In this document: positions 1-7,215 of the stretch, piece after piece
Layout of the letters: every line of letters begins with the position of its first letter
Position numbering within the stretch: position 1 is the first letter of the stretch
NCBI GenBank assembly: GCA_016699575.1
Contig: CP064979.1
Location: 4,154,001-4,218,000, forward strand
Origin: Flavobacteriales bacterium
GTDB lineage: Bacteria > Bacteroidota > Bacteroidia > Flavobacteriales_F > PHOS-HE28
DNA length: 64,000 bases
Reading direction: 5' to 3'
Notes under the pieces: model-generated
Seen by the model: only the letters and a program-made list of their open reading frames with translations
What the model was told of the DNA's origin: nothing
Database searches by the model: none
Position numbers and translations under genes: made by a program

Positions 1-70
1 CGCCCTTCTACATTTTACGTTCTTCATTTTTCATTCCGCCCCGGCCTGCCATCTTCGCGCGCTTTTTCCA

Positions 71-592
71 ATGACCACCAATCCGAAGATCGCGCAACGG
101 CGCAGCAAGATCCACGGCAGCGGCGTGTTCGCCAAGGCTGCCATCAAGAAGGGCGAGGAGATCGTTGACTACGAAGGCCGTCTCATCACCCACGACATCG
201 CCGATGACACATACGGCGGCGAGGACACCGGGCACACGTTCCTGTTCATCCTGAACGAGCATTGGGTGGTGGACGCCAACGTGAACGGCAACGTGGCCAA
301 GTGGATCAACACCGGCTGCGACCCCAACTGCATCGCCGAGATCGTTACGGACCCCGGCGGCAATCCGCGCAAGGACCGCGTGGTGATCAGTGCCCTGCGC
401 AACATCAAGGCGGGCGAAGAACTCACCTACGACTACGACGTCTGCACTGAGGAACCCATCACCCCCGAAGAGCGGAAGAACTGGGCCTGCCACTGCGGTG
501 CCGCGAACTGCCGTGGTGTTATGCTGAAGTACCAGCCGAAAGCGAAAAAGCCGACGGTGAAACCAAAGGCCAAAGCCGAATTGAAGCACTGA
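71..592 (+). CDS. SET-domain protein-lysine methyltransferase-like, degenerate NHSC motif
   Basis: A 173-aa protein made almost entirely of a SET domain plus post-SET tail. SET enzymes transfer a methyl group from S-adenosylmethionine to protein lysines. Visible are the N-terminal IHGSGVFA (14-21), the pseudoknot tyrosine segment GEELTYDY (115-122) and the post-SET zinc motif with Cys140, Cys142 and Cys147. The usual NHSC motif reads N-T-G-C (80-83), so His and Ser are missing while Asn and the zinc Cys remain. The C-terminus is Lys-rich. It lies 1 bp upstream of a second SET gene and is surely cotranscribed with it. Methyltransferase activity is doubtful because of the altered motif, and the substrate is unknown. 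Confidence 0.85.
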   Translation: MTTNPKIAQRRSKIHGSGVFAKAAIKKGEEIVDYEGRLITHDIADDTYGGEDTGHTFLFILNEHWVVDANVNGNVAKWINTGCDPNCIAEIVTDPGGNPRKDRVVISALRNIKAGEELTYDYDVCTEEPITPEERKNWACHCGAANCRGVMLKYQPKAKKPTVKPKAKAELKH

Positions 593-593
593 C

Positions 594-1064
594 ATGGCAC
601 GACGTATCGCAGTGCACCGCTCGGCCATCCATGGCAACGGCGTCAAGAGCCTTGTTCCCATCCGCAAGGGCGAACCCATTGTCCAGTACAAGGGCCGCCT
701 GCTGACCACCGCCCAAGCCAGCCGCTTGGATCATGCCACCTACGAAAGCGGGCACACCTTCCTGTTCACCCTCAACGATCAGTACGTTATCGACGCCAAC
801 GTGGGCGGCAACAGCGCCCGCTGGCTGAACCACAGCTGCGCACCCAACTGCGTGGCCTTCGTGCACGATCATCCCAGCGGCAACCCGCGCAAGGCCAAGG
901 TCATCATCGAGGCGCTGCGCAGCATCAAGGCCGGTGAGGAACTGACCTACAACTACGGCATCGTGCTGGACGAACGGCACACACCGCACCTCAAGAAGGT
1001 ATGGGCCTGCCACTGCGGTGCGCGCAACTGCACGGGCACCATGCTTCAACCGAAGTTGCCTTAG
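594..1064 (+). CDS. SET-domain protein-lysine methyltransferase
   Basis: A 156-aa SET plus post-SET protein, paralogous to the gene just upstream. It keeps the full catalytic and cofactor signature: IHGNGV (12-17), NHSC (79-82), GEELTYNY (114-121) and the CxCGxxxC post-SET zinc motif (Cys139, Cys141, Cys146). Its ATG starts 1 bp after the stop of the first SET gene, so translation is probably coupled. The stop codon overlaps that of the convergent T9SS gene within the shared bases TTAG (1061-1064). Bacterial SET proteins modify histone-like, ribosomal or host proteins; the target here cannot be told from sequence. Confidence 0.9.
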   Translation: MARRIAVHRSAIHGNGVKSLVPIRKGEPIVQYKGRLLTTAQASRLDHATYESGHTFLFTLNDQYVIDANVGGNSARWLNHSCAPNCVAFVHDHPSGNPRKAKVIIEALRSIKAGEELTYNYGIVLDERHTPHLKKVWACHCGARNCTGTMLQPKLP

Positions 1065-3448
1065 CGCACCACCAGACGGCGCACGCCCGTGCGTCCTTCG
1101 CTGTTCGTGAGGCGCAGCGAGTACACGCCTGCAGCCAGTTCGTGAACGGTGCTCAATTGCATGGTGAACGTGTACGTGGCCACCACTCGCCCCTGTGCAT
1201 CCAAAACGTACAATTGCTTGCTGCCACCGGCTGCGGTGGCAATGGCGAACAGACCCGTGGTCGGGTTCGGATACACCTCGAAGGAAAGAGCGTCCGGTTC
1301 GTCAATACCATCGCCGCTCATCTCCTGCACGTGGAAGTGGTCCAGCCCACCTTCCAGAAGATGGCCGGGCGCTTCGTCGGCGATGGTCACGATCAGTTGC
1401 ATCGTGGAAGTCGGTGCCAAGGCTGCCCAATTGCCCCAACCAACAGCTACCCAGGTTCCCATACCGGGGCTGCTGTCGTCCACAAGGTCGATCATCACCG
1501 TGTCGAGACCGTTGCTCAGTTCCACGATAATCTCGTCGTTCGGCGCGCCCTGACCACCGCCGTTGTAGAACCAGCGTGAGTAACGCACGGCCGGGTTCAT
1601 GTAGCTGCTCAGGTCGAACACCGGGCTCGTGAGCACGGTGGTCCCATCGTCCACGTCATCGTTCCCGGCTTGGCCACCACCGTTGCCGGTCACCATGGCC
1701 TGGTCGGTGCAGTCGTCGTTCACGTCTTCCTCCGGGTTCACCGCATCGCCCTGCGAGGTGGTGCCCACGGGCTCGCCCCGCTCCCATGCACCGGTCCCGG
1801 CATCGCCGTCCTCGGTCCAACCGAAATCGAAGGTGAAGTCATCGTACCAACCAACCGGCAATGTGATGGTCAACCCACCGGTGTTCTGGTCGATCTGTTG
1901 CACGGGCAGGCAAACCGTCACATGGCCCCAATGCCCTGCCGTAACCACATAGTTCCCCGCGAACATGGCAGGCACACTGAAGTTGCCGCTGCCGTCCGTC
2001 GTTGCGGTGTACGTAAAGTCATCCCCCGACAGCATCACATCGGCCCCCACGATGGGAGCGTTCGTGCCTTCCTCCAGAACCGTTCCTCCTTGGGCGAACG
2101 CCACAAGCGGGATCAATTGCGCATCGAGCAAAGTGGTTTGGCCCGCAACGAACTGCACACCTGGTACCGTGAGCGGCAGATAGCCCAGGGCTGAGAACGT
2201 CACATCGTACGTGCCTCCCTGATAGTGCCCCGTGGCGTACGTGCCGTCCAGTGCGGTGTTGTCCGTTACGTTGATCACGCTCACCTGCACTTGCACGGCG
2301 TTGATCGGCGCAGTGGTCTGCTGGTCCGTAACAGTGCCCTCCAACCGGCATGGCTGTGTGTAGGTGGGGCCAAGGATGTACAGGCCCTCCTCAATGTCGC
2401 TCGCCAAGATACGGCCGCTGGGCAGGAAGGGGAACACCCCCCAACATCCGTTGAACCCGCCCCCACCGAAGTTGTGCGACGTGTCGAAGTGGCCCACCTC
2501 GATCACGTTGGTCGCGTCGCTCACATCATGGATGGTCACACCGTTGGTGTAGTAGCTCGTCACCAGGTTGTCGTGCAGCCAGTATGTGTTGTGCGGTATA
2601 GCCTCACTGCCTGGGTTGCTCTTCGCACGGTCCACTTCGCTGATGTTCTGCGGGTCGCTGATATCATAGCTGCCGATCCATGCATCGTCCACCTCGTCCG
2701 TGGTGAAGATGAAATCGCGCGTATCATCGGTCCACAGGTTGTGGGTGAAGTTGCTGGGCGTGTTCTGCGTGCCCAGCAGCACCGGGTTCTGCGGATCGCT
2801 CACGTCCACGATGCTCATGAAGCCGTCGTAGATGTGCGCGTTGTAGAGCGTATCGCCATGGGCGTAACAATCGTGCACGTACCACTGATCGAACTCCCCG
2901 ATGTACACCGGCGCCATCGGATCCGCTGTGAGGTCGTACATCTTCACACCACCGTTGCCGTCGCTGTGCCCGTTGATGTACAGGCGGCCGATGCTTTCGT
3001 CAATGAACAGTGAGTGGGAGGTGCTCCACGTGAAGGAGCTGTCCACAATGGCGGGCAGGTTGTTGTTCCCGGGCAACGGGCTGAGGTCGATGATGGTGAG
3101 GCCCCAATCCGCTTCGGTGGTGCAGTAGGCGTAGTGGCCGTAGGTTTTGATCTCGCGCCAGATGCTCGGTGGCCCCGGGAAGAAGAACACTTCCTGCGGG
3201 TTGGCCGGATCGCTCACGTCCACCACGCTCACACCGCCCGCCACGAAGGGGTTGTTGCGCCCGTTCACGCCCACGATGGCGTACTCGTTGCCAGTGCCAT
3301 CGGCCCAGCCCCACAGGTTGCTCAGGTTGCTGTTGCGCAGCGCCTGGTAGTTCAGCCGGCCCAGCGAGTCGAGGTTGTAGTTCTGGGCAACGGCCGTGGA
3401 GATGACAGCGCTGAGCGCGAGCGTGGAAAGAAGACGCATGTGTTTCAT
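1061..3448 (-). CDS. Choice-of-anchor B family secreted protein with T9SS sorting domain
   Basis: A 795-aa exported protein. The start chosen (MKHMRLL) gives a clean signal peptide ending near VAQ; an in-frame extension upstream to 3571 is unlikely because it would add a proline-rich stretch before the signal peptide. The N-terminal half has LVIVD-like repeats with VSVVDVSDPANP-type motifs, characteristic of the choice-of-anchor B family. Two carboxypeptidase-regulatory-like (CNA-B-type) beta-sandwich segments follow (CRLEGTVTD, AQGGTVLEE), then a jelly-roll-like domain. The C-terminus, from FEVYPNPTTG to VRRLVVR, is a type A sorting domain for the type IX secretion system. Function beyond surface display is unknown. 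A TACATTCG box lies upstream on the minus strand at 3490-3497. Confidence 0.85.
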   Translation of the reverse strand: MKHMRLLSTLALSAVISTAVAQNYNLDSLGRLNYQALRNSNLSNLWGWADGTGNEYAIVGVNGRNNPFVAGGVSVVDVSDPANPQEVFFFPGPPSIWREIKTYGHYAYCTTEADWGLTIIDLSPLPGNNNLPAIVDSSFTWSTSHSLFIDESIGRLYINGHSDGNGGVKMYDLTADPMAPVYIGEFDQWYVHDCYAHGDTLYNAHIYDGFMSIVDVSDPQNPVLLGTQNTPSNFTHNLWTDDTRDFIFTTDEVDDAWIGSYDISDPQNISEVDRAKSNPGSEAIPHNTYWLHDNLVTSYYTNGVTIHDVSDATNVIEVGHFDTSHNFGGGGFNGCWGVFPFLPSGRILASDIEEGLYILGPTYTQPCRLEGTVTDQQTTAPINAVQVQVSVINVTDNTALDGTYATGHYQGGTYDVTFSALGYLPLTVPGVQFVAGQTTLLDAQLIPLVAFAQGGTVLEEGTNAPIVGADVMLSGDDFTYTATTDGSGNFSVPAMFAGNYVVTAGHWGHVTVCLPVQQIDQNTGGLTITLPVGWYDDFTFDFGWTEDGDAGTGAWERGEPVGTTSQGDAVNPEEDVNDDCTDQAMVTGNGGGQAGNDDVDDGTTVLTSPVFDLSSYMNPAVRYSRWFYNGGGQGAPNDEIIVELSNGLDTVMIDLVDDSSPGMGTWVAVGWGNWAALAPTSTMQLIVTIADEAPGHLLEGGLDHFHVQEMSGDGIDEPDALSFEVYPNPTTGLFAIATAAGGSKQLYVLDAQGRVVATYTFTMQLSTVHELAAGVYSLRLTNSEGRTGVRRLVVR

Positions 3449-3578
3449 CCCGAAGTGTCGGGGGGCAACAAGGGGTGATCGAAGGTCGCCGAATGTAGGC
3501 GGGGGGGACTTCTCTGCGCGGGGCTTCCAAGGATGCGGTGGAACTTGGGCAGGAACGTTAATGCACCGCAACGGGAGA

Positions 3579-3598
3579 CTGTTCAGTAAAGTGTGTCA
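3579..3598 (+). repeat. IS256 left terminal inverted repeat
   Basis: A 20-bp end starting CTGTTCAG and ending GTGTGTCA. It pairs with 4938-4957 in inverted orientation, 16 of 20 identical. Confidence 0.75.
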
Positions 3599-3629
3599 GG
3601 CCGGAGTTGCGAACTTCAAACCCTGACCC

Positions 3630-4928
3630 ATGGAAGACAAGACGGACAAGTTCGATTACGAAGCCTTCGAGAAGGAGGCCATGAAGCAATTGCTTCTGGG
3701 CAAGCCGCTCAGCGGCAGCGAAGGGGTGCTGACGCCCTTGGTAAAACGGCTGATGGAAGCCACCCTACGGGGAGAGCTGAGCGCGCATCTGGAAGAGGAC
3801 ACCGGCAAGGCCAACCGGCGCAACGGGCACGGCCGCAAGCGGGTGAAGACCGCACACGGGGAGGTGGACATCGCCACCCCGCGGGACCGGAACGGGACCT
3901 TCGACCCACTGCTGCTGCCTAAACGGGAACGGGTTCTGAACGCCGAGCTGGACCTGAAGATCATCAAGCTCTATGGACTGGGGATGAGCCAGCGCGACAT
4001 CAGCGACCATGTGCGCGACCTCTACGGCATCGAAGTGAGCGAAGCCACCATCAGCGCGGTGACCGACCAGGTGGTCGCCGATGTGCAGGCATGGCGGCAG
4101 CGCCCCTTGGAAGCGCGTTACGCCATCGTATGGCTCGATGCCATCCATTTCAAGGTGAAGGAAGAGGGTCGCGTGGTGAACAAAGCCGTTTACACCGCCC
4201 TTGGCGTGGGCCCCGATGGCCACAAGGACCTGCTTGGCCTCTACGTTGGCCAGCACGAAGGCGCCAAGTTCTGGCTGAGCGTGCTGCACGACCTACGCCA
4301 GCGCGGGGTGGAGGACATGCTGATCGCGTGCATCGACAACCTCAGCGGCTTCTCCGAGGCCATCGCGCTGGTGTACCCGCAGAGCGACATCCAGCTGTGC
4401 ATTGTGCATCAGGTGCGCAACACCTTGAAGTACGTGAGCTACAAGCACTACAAGGAAGTGGTCAAGGACATGCGGGCCATCTACCGGGCACCCAACGAGG
4501 AGCGTGCCCTGCAAGCACTGGAAGTGTTCAGCGACAAATGGGGCGAGCGCTATCCGCAAGCGGTGAACTCCTGGCGCATCAACTGGCCGCTTCTGGCCAG
4601 CCAATACCGGTACAGCGAGCGTATCCGGCGGCTGATCTACACCACCAACCCCATCGAGGGCTTCCATGCCCAGTTGCGCAAATACACCAAGACCAAGCGC
4701 GTCTTCGAGAACGACATGGCCCTGCTCAAACTGCTCTTCTTGGCCCAGCAGCGCATCGTGGAGAAGATGGCCGCAAAGCCCATCTTCGCCTGGCGTGAGA
4801 TCGCAGCCGAGTTACGCTTGCTCTTCGGACCGCGCTTCGATCCACAACTGGCCAACACCGATCAACACGTTATCAGTCTCCCCCAGACCCCCTCGTTGAA
4901 AACCCAACTACATCAACAACATCAGTGA
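3630..4928 (+). CDS. IS256 family transposase
   Basis: A 432-aa DDE transposase of the IS256/MULE superfamily that cuts and pastes the surrounding element. The catalytic triad is visible as Asp170 (VWLDAIHFK), Asp236 (ACIDNLSG) and Glu343 (TTNPIEGFH), with the family-typical C257-IVH-260 motif between the second Asp and the Glu. The N-terminal region carries the usual RRNGHGRK-type basic segment and a helix-turn-helix-like QRDISDHVRDLYG. Length is slightly above the family average of about 400 aa. The reading frame is intact, so the element may still be active. Confidence 0.95.
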   Translation: MEDKTDKFDYEAFEKEAMKQLLLGKPLSGSEGVLTPLVKRLMEATLRGELSAHLEEDTGKANRRNGHGRKRVKTAHGEVDIATPRDRNGTFDPLLLPKRERVLNAELDLKIIKLYGLGMSQRDISDHVRDLYGIEVSEATISAVTDQVVADVQAWRQRPLEARYAIVWLDAIHFKVKEEGRVVNKAVYTALGVGPDGHKDLLGLYVGQHEGAKFWLSVLHDLRQRGVEDMLIACIDNLSGFSEAIALVYPQSDIQLCIVHQVRNTLKYVSYKHYKEVVKDMRAIYRAPNEERALQALEVFSDKWGERYPQAVNSWRINWPLLASQYRYSERIRRLIYTTNPIEGFHAQLRKYTKTKRVFENDMALLKLLFLAQQRIVEKMAAKPIFAWREIAAELRLLFGPRFDPQLANTDQHVISLPQTPSLKTQLHQQHQ

Positions 4929-4937
4929 TCAAGATCG

Positions 4938-4957
4938 TGACACACTTAATCTAACAG
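4938..4957 (-). repeat. IS256 right terminal inverted repeat
   Basis: Inverted partner of 3579-3598. It supplies the last codons and the stop (4946-4948) of the small minus-strand gene next to it. Confidence 0.75.
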
Positions 4958-5209
4958 ACCCCGCAAGCGCGGTGCTTCGCTCTCACCCAGTTCGTCTAAC
5001 TCGGAAGCCATCAGTTCTATGTACCCTTCAATCCTCTTCCTCAAGAGAACGGCCCTCTCAAGAGGGTTAATGCTCGAACTCAAGGATGGCTCCACGTCTT
5101 CATCAGGCAAGTCACTTACCCCCATACCTAGAAGCCCGAGACCAACAGAGGGGTCGTCAAAAAGAGTCTCAATCGCTTCACGGAGTCTGGGGCGGATGTG
5201 ATATGTCAT
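4946..5209 (-). pseudogene. Small hypothetical protein, probably 3'-truncated by the IS256 insertion
   Basis: An 87-aa acidic protein starting MTYHIRPRLREAI. An alternative ATG 36 bp upstream at 5245 is possible. Its final codons (GLLD and stop) lie within or beside the right inverted repeat of the neighbouring IS256 element, so the native C-terminus was probably lost on insertion and replaced by IS sequence. No recognisable domain. An amphipathic helix (LLRKRIEGYIELMASEL) near the C-terminus may be a short oligomerisation helix. It could still be expressed as a truncated protein. Confidence 0.45.
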
Positions 5210-5316
5210 AATTCCTGCCCTAAGCTCAAACTCACCAGCGCACAAGCACGTGCACCAGGTCTGCTGACTTCATTGCTCTCAGGGATGTCGCGTGTGTCCA
5301 TCGGTCTGAATCCACG

Positions 5317-6114
5317 CTACCTCTCCACTACAAACCTCCCCACCCTGCCTACTGCCACCATCCGGTAGGTGTAAGCCCCCGGCGCAATGCCCGCCACGTT
5401 CAGCACACCCCGCGCATCGGTCGCCATGCTCACCGCGCGGCCAGTGGCGTCCATCACCTCGACTTGCCCGGCCGTGCCGAGGTTCACGGTGGTGGTGGCC
5501 GGGTTCGGGAAGGCTATTGGAGAAGGCTCCCTATCATTTGCCGCAACACCCGTGCTGAGCGGATCCGCGCAGCAGTTGCCGCCGTCGCTCACGAGGTAAG
5601 GGCTCTGCCAGCACTGGTACTGCGTGAGTTGGTAGCGCAAAACACCGCCCCAGTTGCTTAGGAAGTAGTGGGCGATCTGGTCGGCGGTGTTGCAGCCGCC
5701 CTGGTTGCTGTTCACATCGCAGGTGTAGTTGCAGATGATGCTGCTGTAGCCGAAGGCGTTGGCCCAGGTGCTCGGCGGGAATTGCTGAACGTCGGTGATG
5801 CCCAGCGGCACGCCGTTGATGGTGGTGGTGAGCACGCCCGCGCCGGTGTTGCAGTTGTCGTTGTCGCTGTTGTAACCCGCGTACCACACGGCGGTGACGT
5901 TGCCCGCGAACGGCCCGCTGATGTTGACGCGGCTGAACTCGTAGCTCACCACACCGATGCGTAGGTCGGGGATGTTCTGGTCCACCACGATGTTGAGGTC
6001 GCCTCCATCGTAGTTGCTGTAGATGACCACGTTACCCGCTGGCGCGCAGATGGTCTGGGCCGTGGCGCTGCAGAACAACAAGGTGGAAGACAGAAGGAGT
6101 ACGGGTGCTTTCAT
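5317..6114 (-). CDS. Secreted hypothetical protein with T9SS sorting domain
   Basis: A 265-aa exported protein. The start MKAPVLLLSSTLLFC gives a signal peptide cleaved near ATAQ. The mature part is Cys-rich (CNTGAG, CNYTCD, GGCNTAD, QYQCWQ, GGNCCAD), suggesting disulfides, and shows no domain I can name. The C-terminus from FPNPATTT to GRFVVER is a type A sorting domain, so the protein is probably exported through T9SS. A TACTTTCA box at 6134-6141 on the minus strand lies about 20 bp upstream of the start. Confidence 0.75.
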   Translation of the reverse strand: MKAPVLLLSSTLLFCSATAQTICAPAGNVVIYSNYDGGDLNIVVDQNIPDLRIGVVSYEFSRVNISGPFAGNVTAVWYAGYNSDNDNCNTGAGVLTTTINGVPLGITDVQQFPPSTWANAFGYSSIICNYTCDVNSNQGGCNTADQIAHYFLSNWGGVLRYQLTQYQCWQSPYLVSDGGNCCADPLSTGVAANDREPSPIAFPNPATTTVNLGTAGQVEVMDATGRAVSMATDARGVLNVAGIAPGAYTYRMVAVGRVGRFVVER

Positions 6115-6186
6115 GAGGTAGGGTTCGGGTGGATGAAAGTAGGAAGTTGGCGGTGCACCTTCAGCAGCACGCCAGCCGAGTGAGGT

Positions 6187-6310
6187 CATCCACAGATGGC
6201 GCAGATGACACAGATAATGCCTTCAGCGACGGCATTTGGGGCTTGTGCGTCATGCCATCTGCGTCATCTGTGGATAAACCCGAGCAGACCCATCTGCGCC
6301 ATCTGTGAAC
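6187..6310. repeat. Dispersed inverted repeat of the CATCTGCG-CATCTGTGG class
   Basis: Three related blocks: 6189-6207 (TCCACAGATGGCGCAGATG) and two copies in opposite orientation, near 6255-6275 and 6291-6308. They form a large hairpin-capable intergenic repeat upstream of the TIGR02757 gene. A relative occurs near 21535-21570, upstream of miaA. Confidence 0.7.
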
Positions 6311-6321
6311 ACCTTCGCCCC

Positions 6322-7080
6322 GTGGATGTCAAAGCCCTCCTCAACGAAGCCTACGACCGCCTGGCCAACCCGGCCTTCATCGAGCGCGACCCGGTGCAGG
6401 TGCCGCGCGCCTTCCCCAAGCGGGCCGATGCCGAAGTGATCGGTTTCCTGACCGCCACCATCGCATGGGGGCAACGCACCACCATCATCGCCAACGCGTG
6501 GAAGCTGGCGCGCCTCATGGACGATGCACCGCACGACTTCATCCTGAACGCCTCAGCCACCGACCTAAAGCGCTGCGACCGCTTCGTGCACCGCACCTTC
6601 AACGGCGGCGACCTGAAGACCTTCACCCTGGGACTGCGCCACCTCTACCACGAGCACGGCGGCTTGGAGGATGCCTTCCTGCGCAACGGCGGGTTCACGG
6701 ATGCCGGTGCGGCCATCGCGCTCTTCAAGCAGCGGTTCTTCGAAGTGAAGCACCAGGCGCGCACGCAGAAGCATGTGGCCGATCCCGCCAAGGGCAGCAA
6801 CGCCAAGCGCATCAACATGTTCCTGCGCTGGATGGTGCGGCCCAACGACCGCGGCATCGACATGGGCCACTGGAAGCGCATCCCGGCCTCAGCCCTTCAT
6901 GTGCCACTCGACGTGCACACCGGCCGCGTGGCGCGCGAGCTGGGCCTGCTCACCCGCAAACAGGACGACTGGAAAAGCGTGATCGAGCTGACGGAGCAAC
7001 TCCGAAAGCTCGATCCGTCGGATCCCGTGAAGTACGATATCGCACTCTTCGGCCTTGGCGTGGAAGGCGCTACCGGGTAA
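6322..7080 (+). CDS. TIGR02757 family (DUF2400) protein
   Basis: A 252-aa conserved protein of unknown function widespread in Bacteroidota. It begins VDVKALLNEAYDRL at a GTG. Earlier in-frame codons back to 6196 are translations of the intergenic inverted repeat and are unlikely to be used. Family-typical segments are visible: FPKRADAEVIGFLTATIAWG near the N-terminus, NMFLRWMVRPNDRGIDMG and PLDVHTGRVAR in the middle, and PVKYDIALFGLGVEG at the end. The last motifs resemble HhH-GPD DNA-repair folds, which is only suggestive. It is followed by a 27-bp-arm palindrome that could act as a terminator against the convergent T9SS gene. Confidence 0.85.
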   Translation: MDVKALLNEAYDRLANPAFIERDPVQVPRAFPKRADAEVIGFLTATIAWGQRTTIIANAWKLARLMDDAPHDFILNASATDLKRCDRFVHRTFNGGDLKTFTLGLRHLYHEHGGLEDAFLRNGGFTDAGAAIALFKQRFFEVKHQARTQKHVADPAKGSNAKRINMFLRWMVRPNDRGIDMGHWKRIPASALHVPLDVHTGRVARELGLLTRKQDDWKSVIELTEQLRKLDPSDPVKYDIALFGLGVEGATG

Positions 7081-7113
7081 TGGCCGGTCAGGAGTTCGCG
7101 CTGATCCAGGATG

Positions 7114-7181
7114 CTCACACGGAGACACGGAGACACGGAGCAATCCCGATCGAACTCCGTGGCTCTGTGCCTCCGTGTGAG
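7114..7181. repeat. Long palindrome of the CACGGAG heptamer/octamer class
   Basis: Two 27-bp arms, 7114-7140 and 7155-7181, are complementary at 24 of 27 positions around a 14-nt loop. Each arm consists of ACACGGAG-type units. It sits between two convergent genes. Relatives lie at 15573-15701, 16631-16667 and 21391-21465. Confidence 0.8.
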
Positions 7182-7215
7182 ACCTTCTCCTATGCGATCT
7201 GGCGTGAGTGGGAGA

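Larger units (their letters stand above)
3579..4957 (+). mobile_element. IS256-family insertion sequence
   Basis: A complete-looking insertion sequence with one transposase gene and imperfect terminal inverted repeats. The left end at 3579-3598 and the reverse complement of the right end at 4938-4957 match at 16 of 20 positions, including the last 9 bases, AAGTGTGTC plus A. The hexamer CCGCAA occurs just outside both ends (3566-3571 and 4961-4966), which could be a decayed target duplication; a perfect 8-9 bp duplication was not seen. The element separates the T9SS gene at 1061 from a small minus-strand gene whose 3' end now runs into the right repeat. Confidence 0.85.

Noticed and set aside
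1..70. Gene or RNA at the left edge
   Set aside because: Only a short T-rich heptamer-like stretch (CATTTTACG, TTCATTTTTCATTC) precedes the first SET gene; nothing else is supported.
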